A DNA stretch of 64,000 bases, from NCBI RefSeq assembly GCF_902784195.1, contig NZ_CACZTX010000004.1, positions 1 through 64,000 on the forward strand. The letters run 5' to 3'. Both the position numbers and the translations under genes were made by a program. Under the pieces are notes generated by a model. The model was not told where the DNA came from, searched no databases, and saw only the letters and a program-made list of their open reading frames with translations. Below are positions 37,913 through 48,522 of the stretch, one piece after another. Source of the stretch: an uncultured Methanobrevibacter sp. (GTDB lineage: Archaea; Methanobacteriota; Methanobacteria; Methanobacteriales; Methanobacteriaceae). How positions within the stretch are numbered: the first letter of the stretch is position 1; every line of letters begins with the position of its first letter.

Positions 37913-38024
37913 AATTTGATAAATTAATTAAATAAGTTTATAATAGATTAAATATAAATAATATTTTACGAATATTATTCAATTAAATTAAGATTTTATT
38001 TTTATAATTTAAAGAGGCTATATA

Positions 38025-38222
38025 ATGAGTGACAATTTCCAAGTAAACAAACAATTTGCTAGATTCAAAGGCAAAGATGTTCTTATTGGTTTAAAAAACT
38101 GGGAAGAAGTAGAAGGAAAAATAATTACCATTGATAACTTTTTAAACTTAGTTTTAGATGATGGTGAAGGTTTAAAAGTTATTAAAGGCGGAAAAATAGC
38201 ATTTATTTCTATTCAAGAATAA
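38025..38222 (+). CDS. Small Sm-like (LSM) protein
   Basis: A 65-residue single Sm fold. GKDVLIGLKNWEEVEGKIITIDNFLNLVLDD is the Sm1 motif, and KVIKGGKIAFISI matches Sm2, although the usual RG of Sm2 is KG. Sm-like archaeal proteins form rings that bind U-rich RNA. It is shorter than typical SmAP1 (about 75-80). GAGGC before ATG is the ribosome site. It probably stands alone; RNA binding is inferred from the family. Confidence 0.85.
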   Translation: MSDNFQVNKQFARFKGKDVLIGLKNWEEVEGKIITIDNFLNLVLDDGEGLKVIKGGKIAFISIQE

Positions 38223-38375
38223 ATCTATTTCTCTTTTTCTATTTTTCTTAAATCTATTTTTTCTATTTTTATGACCAAATTCTCTTTTTAAATTCACTTT
38301 TAGATTTTAAACATCTGTTTTAATAGTTACGAATAATTACTTTTTTTAAAAAAATATAGTTAAATTAATTATAAT

Positions 38376-39440
38376 TTAACTACAAGCATCTTCAATGGAT
38401 TCTCTGATTTCATCGATGCTGTTTCCAAGCATAAGAGCCAAGAACATAGCTCCTCCAGCACCAGCACCCTCCTTGATGAATCCTTGTGTATAGTTCTTAA
38501 GCCCTTCTACTCTGGAAATTTCAAAGTTAGGGTTTACAGCATTTACAGTGATATCTCCTATTTGCTCTACAATATTAAGCATGTCTGCAGTGTTATCTTT
38601 CACTACAAATGCAGTAGTTGCAAGGCAACTGTTTGAGAAATCAAAGGCCGGATCCAATGCCTTTGCAATTGCACATGCAGCAGTGAGTTGAGTTCCTCCA
38701 GCCAATACAACAGGCACTTTCGCACCCATAAGCACTCCTGCAACAGCTGGAAGCATAGGGTCTCCAACAGCCCTAACCACATCAAAAGGATCATTTTCTT
38801 TGGATTCTTCCAATCCTGCGTTTTTCAATCCCTCTTCAACAATTGCATTTTTCATTTCATGAGGATTTGTGTCCATGCAACCGCTGACTTTTCCTTTTGC
38901 ATCATAGCCAAGTCCAACCAATACTCCAAGAGCAGTGGTTGTACCTGCAGGTAGGCTTTCTCCAATTACAATGTAATCATGCTTTTCAGATAGGATTTCT
39001 GCAAGTTCAAATCCTTTTTCAAAAAGCTCTTCAGGGTCTTCAACAGCATTACCTGTTCTAATGTCTTTTCCATGCTTTCCATCGCTTATGTCAAATACAT
39101 CAGAGTTTGCCTTGATTTCACTTCCTGCATCCAAAACCATAACAGGACAGTCACAAAGTGCGAGGGAACCTTTTGTAATCATTGATGGGGTAGGAGTTAC
39201 AACTTCCCCAATGATTGTTTGAGGGATGTCTGTCATACATTTGACCTCTCCATCCAAAATAAGTTCCGCATCTCCAGCAGGGGTGTATTTGGTAAGTTCT
39301 GGAGTAGCTCCAGCACCAGTAAGTCCTGGAATCTTTGAGGTTTCAGTTGTAGCTATTGTACAAATAAAAATCGGGTTTTTCAAGTCTGGCAATTCTTTTA
39401 CAAGTTTGTCTGATCCGTAAGTTTTCAATCCTTCTATCAT
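38376..39440 (-). CDS. cobT: Nicotinate-nucleotide phosphoribosyltransferase CobT, archaeal family
   Basis: A 354-residue protein of the archaeal CobT-like family (TIGR00303 type). CTIATTETSKIPGLTGAGATPELTKYTPAGDAE, GESLPAGTTTALGVLVGLG and GAKVPVVLAGGTQLTAA are conserved segments. It is thought to activate the lower-ligand base for cobamide assembly, needed for the methyltransferases of methanogenesis. Length is normal. GATGAT precedes ATG. It is divergent from kae1-bud32. Confidence 0.9.
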   Translation of the reverse strand: MIEGLKTYGSDKLVKELPDLKNPIFICTIATTETSKIPGLTGAGATPELTKYTPAGDAELILDGEVKCMTDIPQTIIGEVVTPTPSMITKGSLALCDCPVMVLDAGSEIKANSDVFDISDGKHGKDIRTGNAVEDPEELFEKGFELAEILSEKHDYIVIGESLPAGTTTALGVLVGLGYDAKGKVSGCMDTNPHEMKNAIVEEGLKNAGLEESKENDPFDVVRAVGDPMLPAVAGVLMGAKVPVVLAGGTQLTAACAIAKALDPAFDFSNSCLATTAFVVKDNTADMLNIVEQIGDITVNAVNPNFEISRVEGLKNYTQGFIKEGAGAGGAMFLALMLGNSIDEIRESIEDACS

Positions 39441-39635
39441 TTTATCATCTTGAATTTCATAAATTTTTTAACGTATTTTGATAAATTAATTAAAATTATT
39501 GTCAATTCTTATTTCAATTCGCATTGTCAATTCTTGATTAAATTAATTAACTTAGTTCTATAAATATATTATTGGTAAAAATTATATAAATGTATGTTAA
39601 TATACTTTATATGAACTGATTTTATTCATTTTTAA

Positions 39636-41300
<1,665 letters not shown>

Positions 41301-41302
41301 CA

Positions 41303-41350
41303 CAAGCTTTTCCACCCTTTAGGGGTGCAAAACCTTGACCAAAATTTTTT
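41303..41350 (+). repeat. 3' hairpin element, copy 4 (after kae1-bud32)
   Basis: It starts 2 nt after the stop. Outer AAG/CTT and TTTT/AAAA stems, C-C mismatches on both sides, inner stem CACCC/GGGTG with loop TTTAG, then GACCAAAA and six Ts. A second hairpin (CAGTG / CACTG) and eight Ts follow to about 41390. Confidence 0.8.
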
Positions 41351-41449
41351 CCTTGATGACAGTGTTTAACTTCACTGATTTTTTTTATTTTTCATTTTGT
41401 TCTAATTTTTCAGATAAATATATTAAAACTTTTTTATATAATAAAAACT

Positions 41450-42007
41450 ATGATAACATTTATAACTGGGAACGAACATAAAGTAATAGAAGCAGAGAAT
41501 ATTTTCAAACTTTTTGGTGTTGAACTTGAGCATATTGATTTAGGTTACATGGAACCTCAAGGAACTCTTGAGGATGTAGCAAAATTCGGTGCTAAATATG
41601 CTTGCCAAGAGTTGAATCGCTCTGTGATTGTTGAAGATGCTGGTTTATTCATAAGAGCTTTAAATGGTTTTCCAGGAACTTACTCAAAATTTGTACAGAA
41701 TTCACTTGGAAACCAAAACATATTAAAACTTATGGATGGAGTTGATGATCGATACGCTGAATTCAGGTCAGTTATTGGCTATTGCACACCCAATTCTGAG
41801 CCCAAGGTCTTTTTAGGGCGTGTCGAAGGTCAAATAGCTTTTGAAGAAAGAGGAAATCTTGGTTTTGCATTCGATCCACTATTTTTAGTGCCTGAAGAAG
41901 GTAAAACCTTTGGAGAACTTACTACAGAAGAGAAAAACCAGTTTTCACATAGAAGAAATTCTTTAGAAAAATTTATCAATTGGTATGTAGACCAAGATGA
42001 TGAATAA
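41450..42007 (+). CDS. rdgB: XTP/dITP diphosphatase (HAM1/RdgB)
   Basis: A 185-residue house-cleaning enzyme removing ITP and XTP from nucleotide pools. [18 protein letters not shown] is the HAM1 beginning; [24 protein letters not shown] holds the catalytic Asp/Glu; [20 protein letters not shown] and [14 protein letters not shown] complete the family pattern. There is no ribosome site before ATG and a TATA-like box about 28 bp upstream, so the mRNA may be leaderless. Confidence 0.95.
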   Translation: MITFITGNEHKVIEAENIFKLFGVELEHIDLGYMEPQGTLEDVAKFGAKYACQELNRSVIVEDAGLFIRALNGFPGTYSKFVQNSLGNQNILKLMDGVDDRYAEFRSVIGYCTPNSEPKVFLGRVEGQIAFEERGNLGFAFDPLFLVPEEGKTFGELTTEEKNQFSHRRNSLEKFINWYVDQDDE

Positions 42008-42298
42008 TAAATTTTTAAATATTTTTTAATTGACAAAATTATAATAGGCAATTTTATCTAAGATTGGCTGTTTTATTCTAGTTTAATTGATGAAATTTGA
42101 AACTTATTATTTTTATTTTGTTTGGCTATTGGTAATTTTTTAAAGGTTTTTTCAAAAATGAATTTAAAATAATTTTTTAATGATTATTGCTTAAAGAATG
42201 ATTTTTAAAATACTTTTATAGCATGATATTTTCATTAATAATTATTTTACAAAGGACCTTACTATAAATAATCAAAAAACTTATTGGAGAGGATATTT

Positions 42299-42697
42299 AT
42301 GGCAAGACCAGAATGGATCGCATATAGTAACGAAGAAATCGAAGAATTTATTGTAAAATTCAAAAGAGAAGGTAAATCTGCAAGTCAAATCGGAGTAATT
42401 TTAAGAGACCAATACGGTATTCCTAGTGTAAAAGAAGTCACTGGTGAAAAAATTACCCAAATCTTAAAAAGAAACGGTCAAGCTGAAGAGTACCCTGAAG
42501 ATTTAATGAATTTAATCAGAAGAGCAGTAAATATCAGAGATCACTTAGAAGAAAACCCAAAAGACCTTCATGGTAAAAGAGGATTAACTATCATTGAATC
42601 TAGAATCCGTAGATTAGGTAGATACTATGCAAAGAATGGTCAATTACCAGAAGGATGGAGATACGATCCAACAAAAGCAGCACTTCTCGTTAAATAG
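42299..42697 (+). CDS. rps15: Ribosomal protein uS15, archaeal
   Basis: A 132-residue small-subunit protein. It begins [21 protein letters not shown], followed by the S15 core ([59 protein letters not shown]), matching the archaeal/eukaryal S15/S13e family in length. GGAGAGGAT before ATG is strong. Codon use (AGA, AAA, GAA) resembles highly expressed genes here. The downstream recJ-like gene starts shortly after or overlaps its end. Confidence 0.96.
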   Translation: MARPEWIAYSNEEIEEFIVKFKREGKSASQIGVILRDQYGIPSVKEVTGEKITQILKRNGQAEEYPEDLMNLIRRAVNIRDHLEENPKDLHGKRGLTIIESRIRRLGRYYAKNGQLPEGWRYDPTKAALLVK

Positions 42698-42749
42698 AGA
42701 TAATGAAAAATTTGATTCTCTATTAAGTAGAGGATGTGATGCTTCTGAT

Positions 42750-44051
42750 ATGCTAAAGAAGCATATCGAAAATGATAACATTATTAGATTAATTTCTCAT
42801 AATGATGCTGATGGATTGTCATCAGCAGGTATTATAGCTAATGCCATTAAGGAAGAGGGAGGACAATTCCACATAACAATTGTTCCTCGCCTTAAGGCTG
42901 ATGTAATTAGGGATGTTGCAAAGGAAAAATATGAATTGTATGTTTTTTCAGATATGGGCAGTGCCTGTATCAAGCAACTTAATTCTCTAAAGGCTGATGT
43001 TATTGTTGCAGACCATCACCAGCCAAGCGCTCATGAACCTAAAGACAATCTTGTTCATGTAAACCCACACTTATTTGGTGTTGACGGAAGTCGTGAAATA
43101 AGTGGTGCAGGGTCTAGCTATTTGTCAGTTAGAGACATGGACAAAAAGCATTTGGCATATATGGCGCTTATTGGAGCATTTGGCGATATGCAGTGCCAGA
43201 ACAGATTTGTTGGTGTAAACCAATTAATCTTGAAGGATGGTATGGAAGCAGGCAATTTAGAAATCCATGAAGACTTAAAGATAGTCTCTAAAGCACAAGA
43301 GCCTTTATTCAAATCAATTGCTTATACATTAAATCCCCCACTTCCAGGCTTAACTGGTAGTTTGGAGAAATCACAGGAACTCCTTGAAAAAATGGGTGTT
43401 TCCTATGGTATTAAGTTCATTGAATTGGAAGATGAGGAAAAGGATGTTGTTAAAGATGAACTTGTAAAGGTTAATCCTCAAATATTTGGGGATGTTTACA
43501 GTGTTCCTCGTGAACATCCAGTCTTACGTAATTTAGAGGAGTATTCTGCAATCTTGGATGCTTGTGGTAAAAACAAGGAATATGGATTAGCACTTAGTAT
43601 TGTTCTTGGTGAGAGAGAGGAAGCTTTAGATAAGGCTCTTAATCTCCAAAAGACTTATAGGAACGACCTTACCAAAGGCTTTGATTGGATTAGCCGTGAA
43701 GGCGCCCAACAATTGAATTACATTCAATACCTTTACAGTGAGGATAAGGTTCTTAAAAGCATTATGGGGACAATTGCAGGTGTTGGCATGTCTGCTAAAA
43801 TCTTAAATGATGATAAGCCTATTTTAGGATTATCAAGACTTCATAAGGACATTAAGGTTTCCGGCAGGGCAACACGACCAATGGTTGCACGTGGAGTTAA
43901 TTTAGGCAAAGCTTTAAGCGAAGTCGCAGTTAACTTTGGCGGGCAAGGTGGTGGACACGATATCGCAGCTGGTGCTATGATACCCTATGAAGCTAAGGAT
44001 CAATTCTTACATTTAGTTGACCAAGCTATTGAAGCTCAATTAAATAGTTAA
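42750..44051 (+). CDS. Archaeal RecJ-like DHH phosphoesterase
   Basis: A 433-residue protein of the DHH/DHHA1 superfamily. RLISHNDADGLSSAGIIANA is motif I, VFSDMGSA motif II, and VIVADHHQP the DHH motif; the C-terminal DHHA1 part ends NFGGQGGGHDIAAGAMIP. Archaeal relatives are single-strand 5'-3' exonucleases that associate with the replication GINS complex. The start is uncertain: the first in-frame ATG after the rps15 stop is used, although the open frame continues back into rps15 (ATG at 42636 or 42627), and residues just before this start (NEKFDSLLSRGCDASD) could be translated. Confidence 0.85.
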   Translation: MLKKHIENDNIIRLISHNDADGLSSAGIIANAIKEEGGQFHITIVPRLKADVIRDVAKEKYELYVFSDMGSACIKQLNSLKADVIVADHHQPSAHEPKDNLVHVNPHLFGVDGSREISGAGSSYLSVRDMDKKHLAYMALIGAFGDMQCQNRFVGVNQLILKDGMEAGNLEIHEDLKIVSKAQEPLFKSIAYTLNPPLPGLTGSLEKSQELLEKMGVSYGIKFIELEDEEKDVVKDELVKVNPQIFGDVYSVPREHPVLRNLEEYSAILDACGKNKEYGLALSIVLGEREEALDKALNLQKTYRNDLTKGFDWISREGAQQLNYIQYLYSEDKVLKSIMGTIAGVGMSAKILNDDKPILGLSRLHKDIKVSGRATRPMVARGVNLGKALSEVAVNFGGQGGGHDIAAGAMIPYEAKDQFLHLVDQAIEAQLNS

Positions 44052-44346
44052 GATAATTCTTAGCTATTATTTTTTTAATCAATTTCTTTTTTTAATCAAA
44101 TTTTTAAAAAGTTTTCATGAGTTTTCTATTTTTAACTTTTTCATAATCAACTATTTTACAAATTTTTCTTTAATATACAATTTTTTAGCCTATTTTTTTA
44201 AAAAGTATTTTATAATTAAAATACAAAAATAATAGTGTTATATTAATTTCTATTAATTAAAAAATTTAATTAATCACGAATTTTATTAATTTACTAATGA
44301 TTATTATCATTGCTAATATTATTTTATTATTGATTGGTGGAATCTT

Positions 44347-45306
44347 ATGAATGTTGATAAATTAGTTGGCAATACCCCAATGATTAAGATTGATTATGAA
44401 TATGAAGGCAAAAAAGGAAGCATTTATTCTAAAGTTGAATATTACAACTATTCTGGAAGCATTAAAGACAGAATAGCATTGTACATTATCCAAAAGGAAA
44501 AGGAAAGAGGAAACTTAAAGGATGGCCAACCTATCATAGAGGTTACAAGCGGAAACACTGGAATTGCTTTCAGTGCAATTGGAGCGCTATTAGGTCATGA
44601 TGTGCATATATTCATGCCTGATTGGGTATCTCTTGAAAGAAGGAAACTTATTCAGATGTATGGTGCAGAGGTTCATCTTGTATCCAGAGAAGATGGTGGT
44701 TTTAAAGGAGCTCTTGAACTTGTAGATGATTTTGCAGATGAAATTGGCGCTTATAAGCCTCTTCAGTTTGACAATGAATTGAATGTGGAAGCCCAATATA
44801 TGAAAACAGGTCAAGAAATCATTGATGCCCTTCCAGATGTCAATGCATTTGTTTCAGGAATCGGAACCGGTGGAACACTTATGGGAATCGGTAAAAGACT
44901 AAAGGATCATAATCCTGATGCTAAAGTCTTTGCATTGGAACCAAGCACATTATCCATTCTTAAGATGGGAATGGATGAAGGAAGCCATTTGATTGAAGGT
45001 ATTGGTGATGACTTTATTCCAGGAATCGTTGATGAGGAATTGATTGATGATATTGTTTTGATTCATGATTGTGATGCAATAAACATGTCTAAAAGAATTG
45101 CTCAGGAATTAGGATTAGGAATAGGTATTTCCAGTGGTGCAAACTTCTTGGCAAGTGTTATTATGGACAATGATGACTTGAAGATTGCAACAGTCTTCCC
45201 AGATGACAACAAGAAGTACATAACAACCAAATTGTCTGAACCTATTGATGAAGATTCTAAATTGATTTCCAATCATATCAAGCTTATAGGTTTTGAAGTT
45301 ATTTAA
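44347..45306 (+). CDS. PLP-dependent cysteine synthase-like enzyme
   Basis: A 319-residue fold-type II PLP protein. NYSGSIKDR with Lys40 is the PLP lysine; EVTSGNTGIAFSAIGALLGH binds the substrate carboxylate; VSGIGTGGTLMGIGKRL binds phosphate. This is the CysK/CysM pattern, so O-acetylserine or O-phosphoserine sulfhydrylation is likely; cystathionine synthase is the alternative. GGTGG before ATG is the ribosome site. It is 49 bp upstream of the aconitase X gene in the same direction, possibly cotranscribed without an obvious link in function. Confidence 0.88.
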   Translation: MNVDKLVGNTPMIKIDYEYEGKKGSIYSKVEYYNYSGSIKDRIALYIIQKEKERGNLKDGQPIIEVTSGNTGIAFSAIGALLGHDVHIFMPDWVSLERRKLIQMYGAEVHLVSREDGGFKGALELVDDFADEIGAYKPLQFDNELNVEAQYMKTGQEIIDALPDVNAFVSGIGTGGTLMGIGKRLKDHNPDAKVFALEPSTLSILKMGMDEGSHLIEGIGDDFIPGIVDEELIDDIVLIHDCDAINMSKRIAQELGLGIGISSGANFLASVIMDNDDLKIATVFPDDNKKYITTKLSEPIDEDSKLISNHIKLIGFEVI

Positions 45307-45355
45307 CTAAAACTGCATATTAATTTCACAAAATTTCATAGAAAAGGGGAATTTC

Positions 45356-46591
45356 ATGTTTTTAACTAAAGAAGAAGAAAAGATGGCTAGTGGTGAATAT
45401 GGAGAAACCATTAGAAAGAGTATGGATATCTTAATTGCATTAGGAGACATTTACGGTGCAGAGAAATTCGTAGACATCAAGTCTGCTCAAGTGTCTGGAG
45501 TATCCTATAAGACCATAGGCCAAGCAGGTCTTGAATATCTTGAAGACTTGGCTAGAACTGCTGAAATCATTTATAATGAAAATGGTACAATAAGCGATAA
45601 AAGTGGAATTGCAACAATATCTGCAACTCTTAACCCTGCAGGAACTGATCTTGACAATTGGGAAGATTTCGGTTTTCCTCCAGAGTTCGCTAAAAAGCAA
45701 GTTGATATCTGCAATGCTTATGGAGCGCTTGGAATAAGCACTACCTGTACATGCACTCCTTATTTGATTGGAAACGTTCCAAGATTCGGCGACCATGTTT
45801 CATGGTCTGAATCCTCTGCAGTTGCTTATGTAAACTCTGTAATAGGTGCAAGAACCAATCGTGAAGGAGGTCCTGGAGCATTGGCTGCAGCTATTGTAGG
45901 TAAGACCCCATTATATGGATTCCATTTGGATGAAAACAGAACCGCTAGCTTGCTTGTTGATGTTGAATGTGAACTTGAAAGGGCCGATTTTGGCGCTTTA
46001 GGATATGCAGTGGGCCAAGTGGTTAAGGATGGAGTTCCTTATTTCAAGATGCAAAACAAGCCTTACAAGATAGAAAACGGTAATCTGAAAGCACTTGGTG
46101 CAGCGCTTGCATCTTCTGGTGCAGTGGCTTTATACCATGTTGAAGACATCACTCCAGAGTACAAGTTTGCTGACATTGGAAATGTAGAAGACAAAATAAC
46201 TATCACTAAAGATAATATTATCGAAACAAGAGAAAAACTTAGCAGTGCAGAAGGATATGCAGACCTTGTATGCTTAGGCTGTCCACATGCTTCCCTAGAG
46301 GAAGTTAAGGAAGTTGCAGAAATAGTCAAAGGCAAAAAGATTAAAAATGAGCTTTGGGTTTGCACTTCAATAAACATTAAGGAAGCTGCTAAACGTTTAG
46401 GTTATCTTGATGCCATTGAGAATGCAGGAGGTAAGATCTGCTGTGACACTTGCATGGTAGTTGCTCCAATAGAGCAAATGGGCTATGAAGTGATTGGAGT
46501 AAACTCTGCAAAGGCAGCTAATTATGTCCCTTCAATGTGTGGATTGAAAGTTATCTACAATGACATTGAAAACCTATTAGATTTTGAATAA
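45356..46591 (+). CDS. Aconitase X, phosphomevalonate dehydratase large subunit
   Basis: A 411-residue AcnX (DUF521) protein. Landmarks are [24 protein letters not shown] with clustered Cys, [42 protein letters not shown] and [14 protein letters not shown], which supply Fe-S ligands. In archaea this family, with a separate small subunit, dehydrates phosphomevalonate in the modified mevalonate pathway for isoprenoid lipids. No small subunit is adjacent. AAGGGGAA before ATG is the ribosome site. Confidence 0.92.
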   Translation: MFLTKEEEKMASGEYGETIRKSMDILIALGDIYGAEKFVDIKSAQVSGVSYKTIGQAGLEYLEDLARTAEIIYNENGTISDKSGIATISATLNPAGTDLDNWEDFGFPPEFAKKQVDICNAYGALGISTTCTCTPYLIGNVPRFGDHVSWSESSAVAYVNSVIGARTNREGGPGALAAAIVGKTPLYGFHLDENRTASLLVDVECELERADFGALGYAVGQVVKDGVPYFKMQNKPYKIENGNLKALGAALASSGAVALYHVEDITPEYKFADIGNVEDKITITKDNIIETREKLSSAEGYADLVCLGCPHASLEEVKEVAEIVKGKKIKNELWVCTSINIKEAAKRLGYLDAIENAGGKICCDTCMVVAPIEQMGYEVIGVNSAKAANYVPSMCGLKVIYNDIENLLDFE

Positions 46592-46910
46592 ATCTATTTT
46601 TTCTTCTCTTTTTTTCTTATTTTTCAATTAATTTTTATTTTTATTATTAATTTCAATCATAACTATTTTTTATTAATTTTATCCTATTTTGCTTAATTTT
46701 TTTAATAAATTTTAGTGTACAGGAATTTATTTTCCCATCTTTTTTTAATAAACTTTAAGTTATATAAAAATTATAAATAATATCATATAAATTTATGAAT
46801 CATTTATGAATCATTCACTAGCTTATATTTTTGACAAAATGATTTGTAAATTGAAAAAAATTATTTAAAATTCTAATAAAATTACATAAACCTTCAAGGA
46901 GTGTTAATTA
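46592..46910. other. AT-rich intergenic region before the Mur ligases
   Basis: No gene seen. T-rich runs just after the aconitase X stop may act as a U-tract terminator, and AAGTTATATAAAAATTATAAATAA near 46755-46780 offers TATA candidates for the Mur ligase unit. Confidence 0.4.
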
Positions 46911-48407
46911 ATGAATGTTATTGTTGTAGGAGCAGGAAATGCAGGTCGTCCTGTTGCAAGATTATTAAACTATGCTGGCCACACGGTAAAGATAACCGAC
47001 CCAAAGAAAATTGAAGACTTCCACATGGATGTTCAAAAGACTTTAAGACTTATGGAAAGCGAAGGAGTTGAATTAGATTTAGGGGTATTTGAACCAAATC
47101 TTGATGGAATCGATACAGTTTACTTATCTCCAACTGTACCTGAAAATGCTCCAGCTTATAAAATCATAAAAGAAGCTAATCTCAATGTCTTTTCCAACGA
47201 TGATTTTGGAAGATTGGCAGATAGCTTCATCGATATTGACATTATTGGAATCACAGGTAGTGTAGGTAAAACCAGTACCACCCATATGGTAACTGAAATA
47301 TTTAGAACCGCTGGCTATCAAGTTTGGATCTGTTCCTCAATGACCCAAAACCTTGTTAGTGAAGTCATTGTTGATGGAATCATTAAAGGAATTCCAGAAA
47401 AATCAGACATTGCTGTTTTGGAACTTCCTCATGGTACTGCAGGATTAATGGCTGAACTTCAGCTTAAGGTGGGTGCACTCTTGAATATTTATGAAGAGCA
47501 TTTGTCTGAGTTTGGAGGTTCAATGGAGCTTTACACTCAAAGAAAAATGTTCATTGCTAAAAATAGTGAAAACTTCATTACAAGCATTCATTGTAAAGAC
47601 ACTGTAAAAGAAGCAAGACCTGATGCAATCTTTTACGCAATGGTTAAAGATTTACCTGGATACGACCCATCCAAAAAATCCGAATACTTTGATAAGGTAG
47701 CAAACTTTGAGGAAGTTGCTATTGGTGAAGGGCAAGTATGTAATTTTATTGGTGATAGTGCAAAAGGCGCTATTGATATCGCTTATAAATTTAGAAACAA
47801 ATCCAATGAACTTAAAAAAGGTAATTTTACCTCTGATTTCCATATGATGAGCTATTACTATGAAAATGCAGTTGCTGCAACAGCTATTGCAATGGCTTAT
47901 GGATTGCCTGTAGAAATCATCAAGGAAGGCCTTGCAAACTTCAAAGGACTTTCAGTTCATATGGAATACATTGGAGACTACAACGGCAGGGAAGTTTACA
48001 TTGATGCTTCCTACTTAATTGAAGGTATTACTGCTGCGCTTGACTTCTTAGGTGATAGAAGTCTTGTTCTATTGCTTGATAACTTTGATACTTCAACTTA
48101 TAGGGATAAGAAGGAAACCGGTAAGCTTATGGGTAAGTATGCTGATGTAATGGTGGCAACTGGATTCAATGAGGTTTACCAAAGAGTTGACTTGGAACCT
48201 GCTCAGGAATTGCTTGATGCTGCAGTAGACTCTGATGCAGTCAAGGTAATTGCAGGAACCATGGAAGAAGGTGCAGAACTAGCCATTAAATATTCTAAAC
48301 CTGGAGACACTATCCTTCACTTAGGACCACAACTCATGCAGGATCCTGAAGGAATCATGGAAAAAATAGTGACTGGTTTGGAAGAAGGCTGTAAAAAATA
48401 CGATTAA
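46911..48407 (+). CDS. Mur ligase family protein, candidate pseudomurein peptide ligase
   Basis: A 498-residue three-domain ligase. Residues 1-100 are a Rossmann-like N domain (NVIVVGAGNAGRPVARLLNYAGH). Residues 113-125 are the ATP P-loop GITGSVGKTSTTH. The central domain has YTQRKMFIAKN, and the C domain holds YNGREVYIDASYLIEG and GDTILHLGPQ. The MurC/MurD-like order fits ATP-driven amide bond formation. In Methanobacteriales related proteins are proposed to build the pseudomurein peptide. Coenzyme F430 synthase (CfbE), also a Mur-ligase relative, is the main alternative; its diagnostic features were not recognised. It is upstream of a second Mur ligase, with the 3' element between them. Confidence 0.8.
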   Translation: MNVIVVGAGNAGRPVARLLNYAGHTVKITDPKKIEDFHMDVQKTLRLMESEGVELDLGVFEPNLDGIDTVYLSPTVPENAPAYKIIKEANLNVFSNDDFGRLADSFIDIDIIGITGSVGKTSTTHMVTEIFRTAGYQVWICSSMTQNLVSEVIVDGIIKGIPEKSDIAVLELPHGTAGLMAELQLKVGALLNIYEEHLSEFGGSMELYTQRKMFIAKNSENFITSIHCKDTVKEARPDAIFYAMVKDLPGYDPSKKSEYFDKVANFEEVAIGEGQVCNFIGDSAKGAIDIAYKFRNKSNELKKGNFTSDFHMMSYYYENAVAATAIAMAYGLPVEIIKEGLANFKGLSVHMEYIGDYNGREVYIDASYLIEGITAALDFLGDRSLVLLLDNFDTSTYRDKKETGKLMGKYADVMVATGFNEVYQRVDLEPAQELLDAAVDSDAVKVIAGTMEEGAELAIKYSKPGDTILHLGPQLMQDPEGIMEKIVTGLEEGCKKYD

Positions 48408-48456
48408 GCTTTTCCGTTGCCTCCGGCAACGCAAAACCTTAACCAAAAATTTTTCC
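48406..48456 (+). repeat. 3' hairpin element, copy 5 (between the two Mur ligases)
   Basis: The left flank AAGCTTTT overlaps the last two bases of the stop codon. Inner stem CGTTGCC/GGCAACG (7 bp, loop TCC) between C-C mismatches, then AAAACCTTAACCAAAAATTTTT. A short second hairpin (CTCTA/TGGAG) and T-runs follow. It differs from the other copies by TTAACC in place of TTGACC. Confidence 0.8.
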
Positions 48457-48522
48457 TCTATTATGGAGTAATGATATTTTTCTTTTTTTAATTAATTTTT
48501 ATCTTTTCATGAAGGTGTTAAA

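Noticed and set aside
42627-42749. RecJ-like protein starting inside rps15
   Set aside because: The upstream codons are the rps15 coding sequence read in another frame and do not resemble the family N-terminus; an ATG after the rps15 stop is preferred although the start stays uncertain.
46911-48407. Firm naming of the first Mur ligase as coenzyme F430 synthase or as pMurC
   Set aside because: Both are Mur-ligase relatives; without a tree or a profile search the sequence alone does not decide, so only the family is called.
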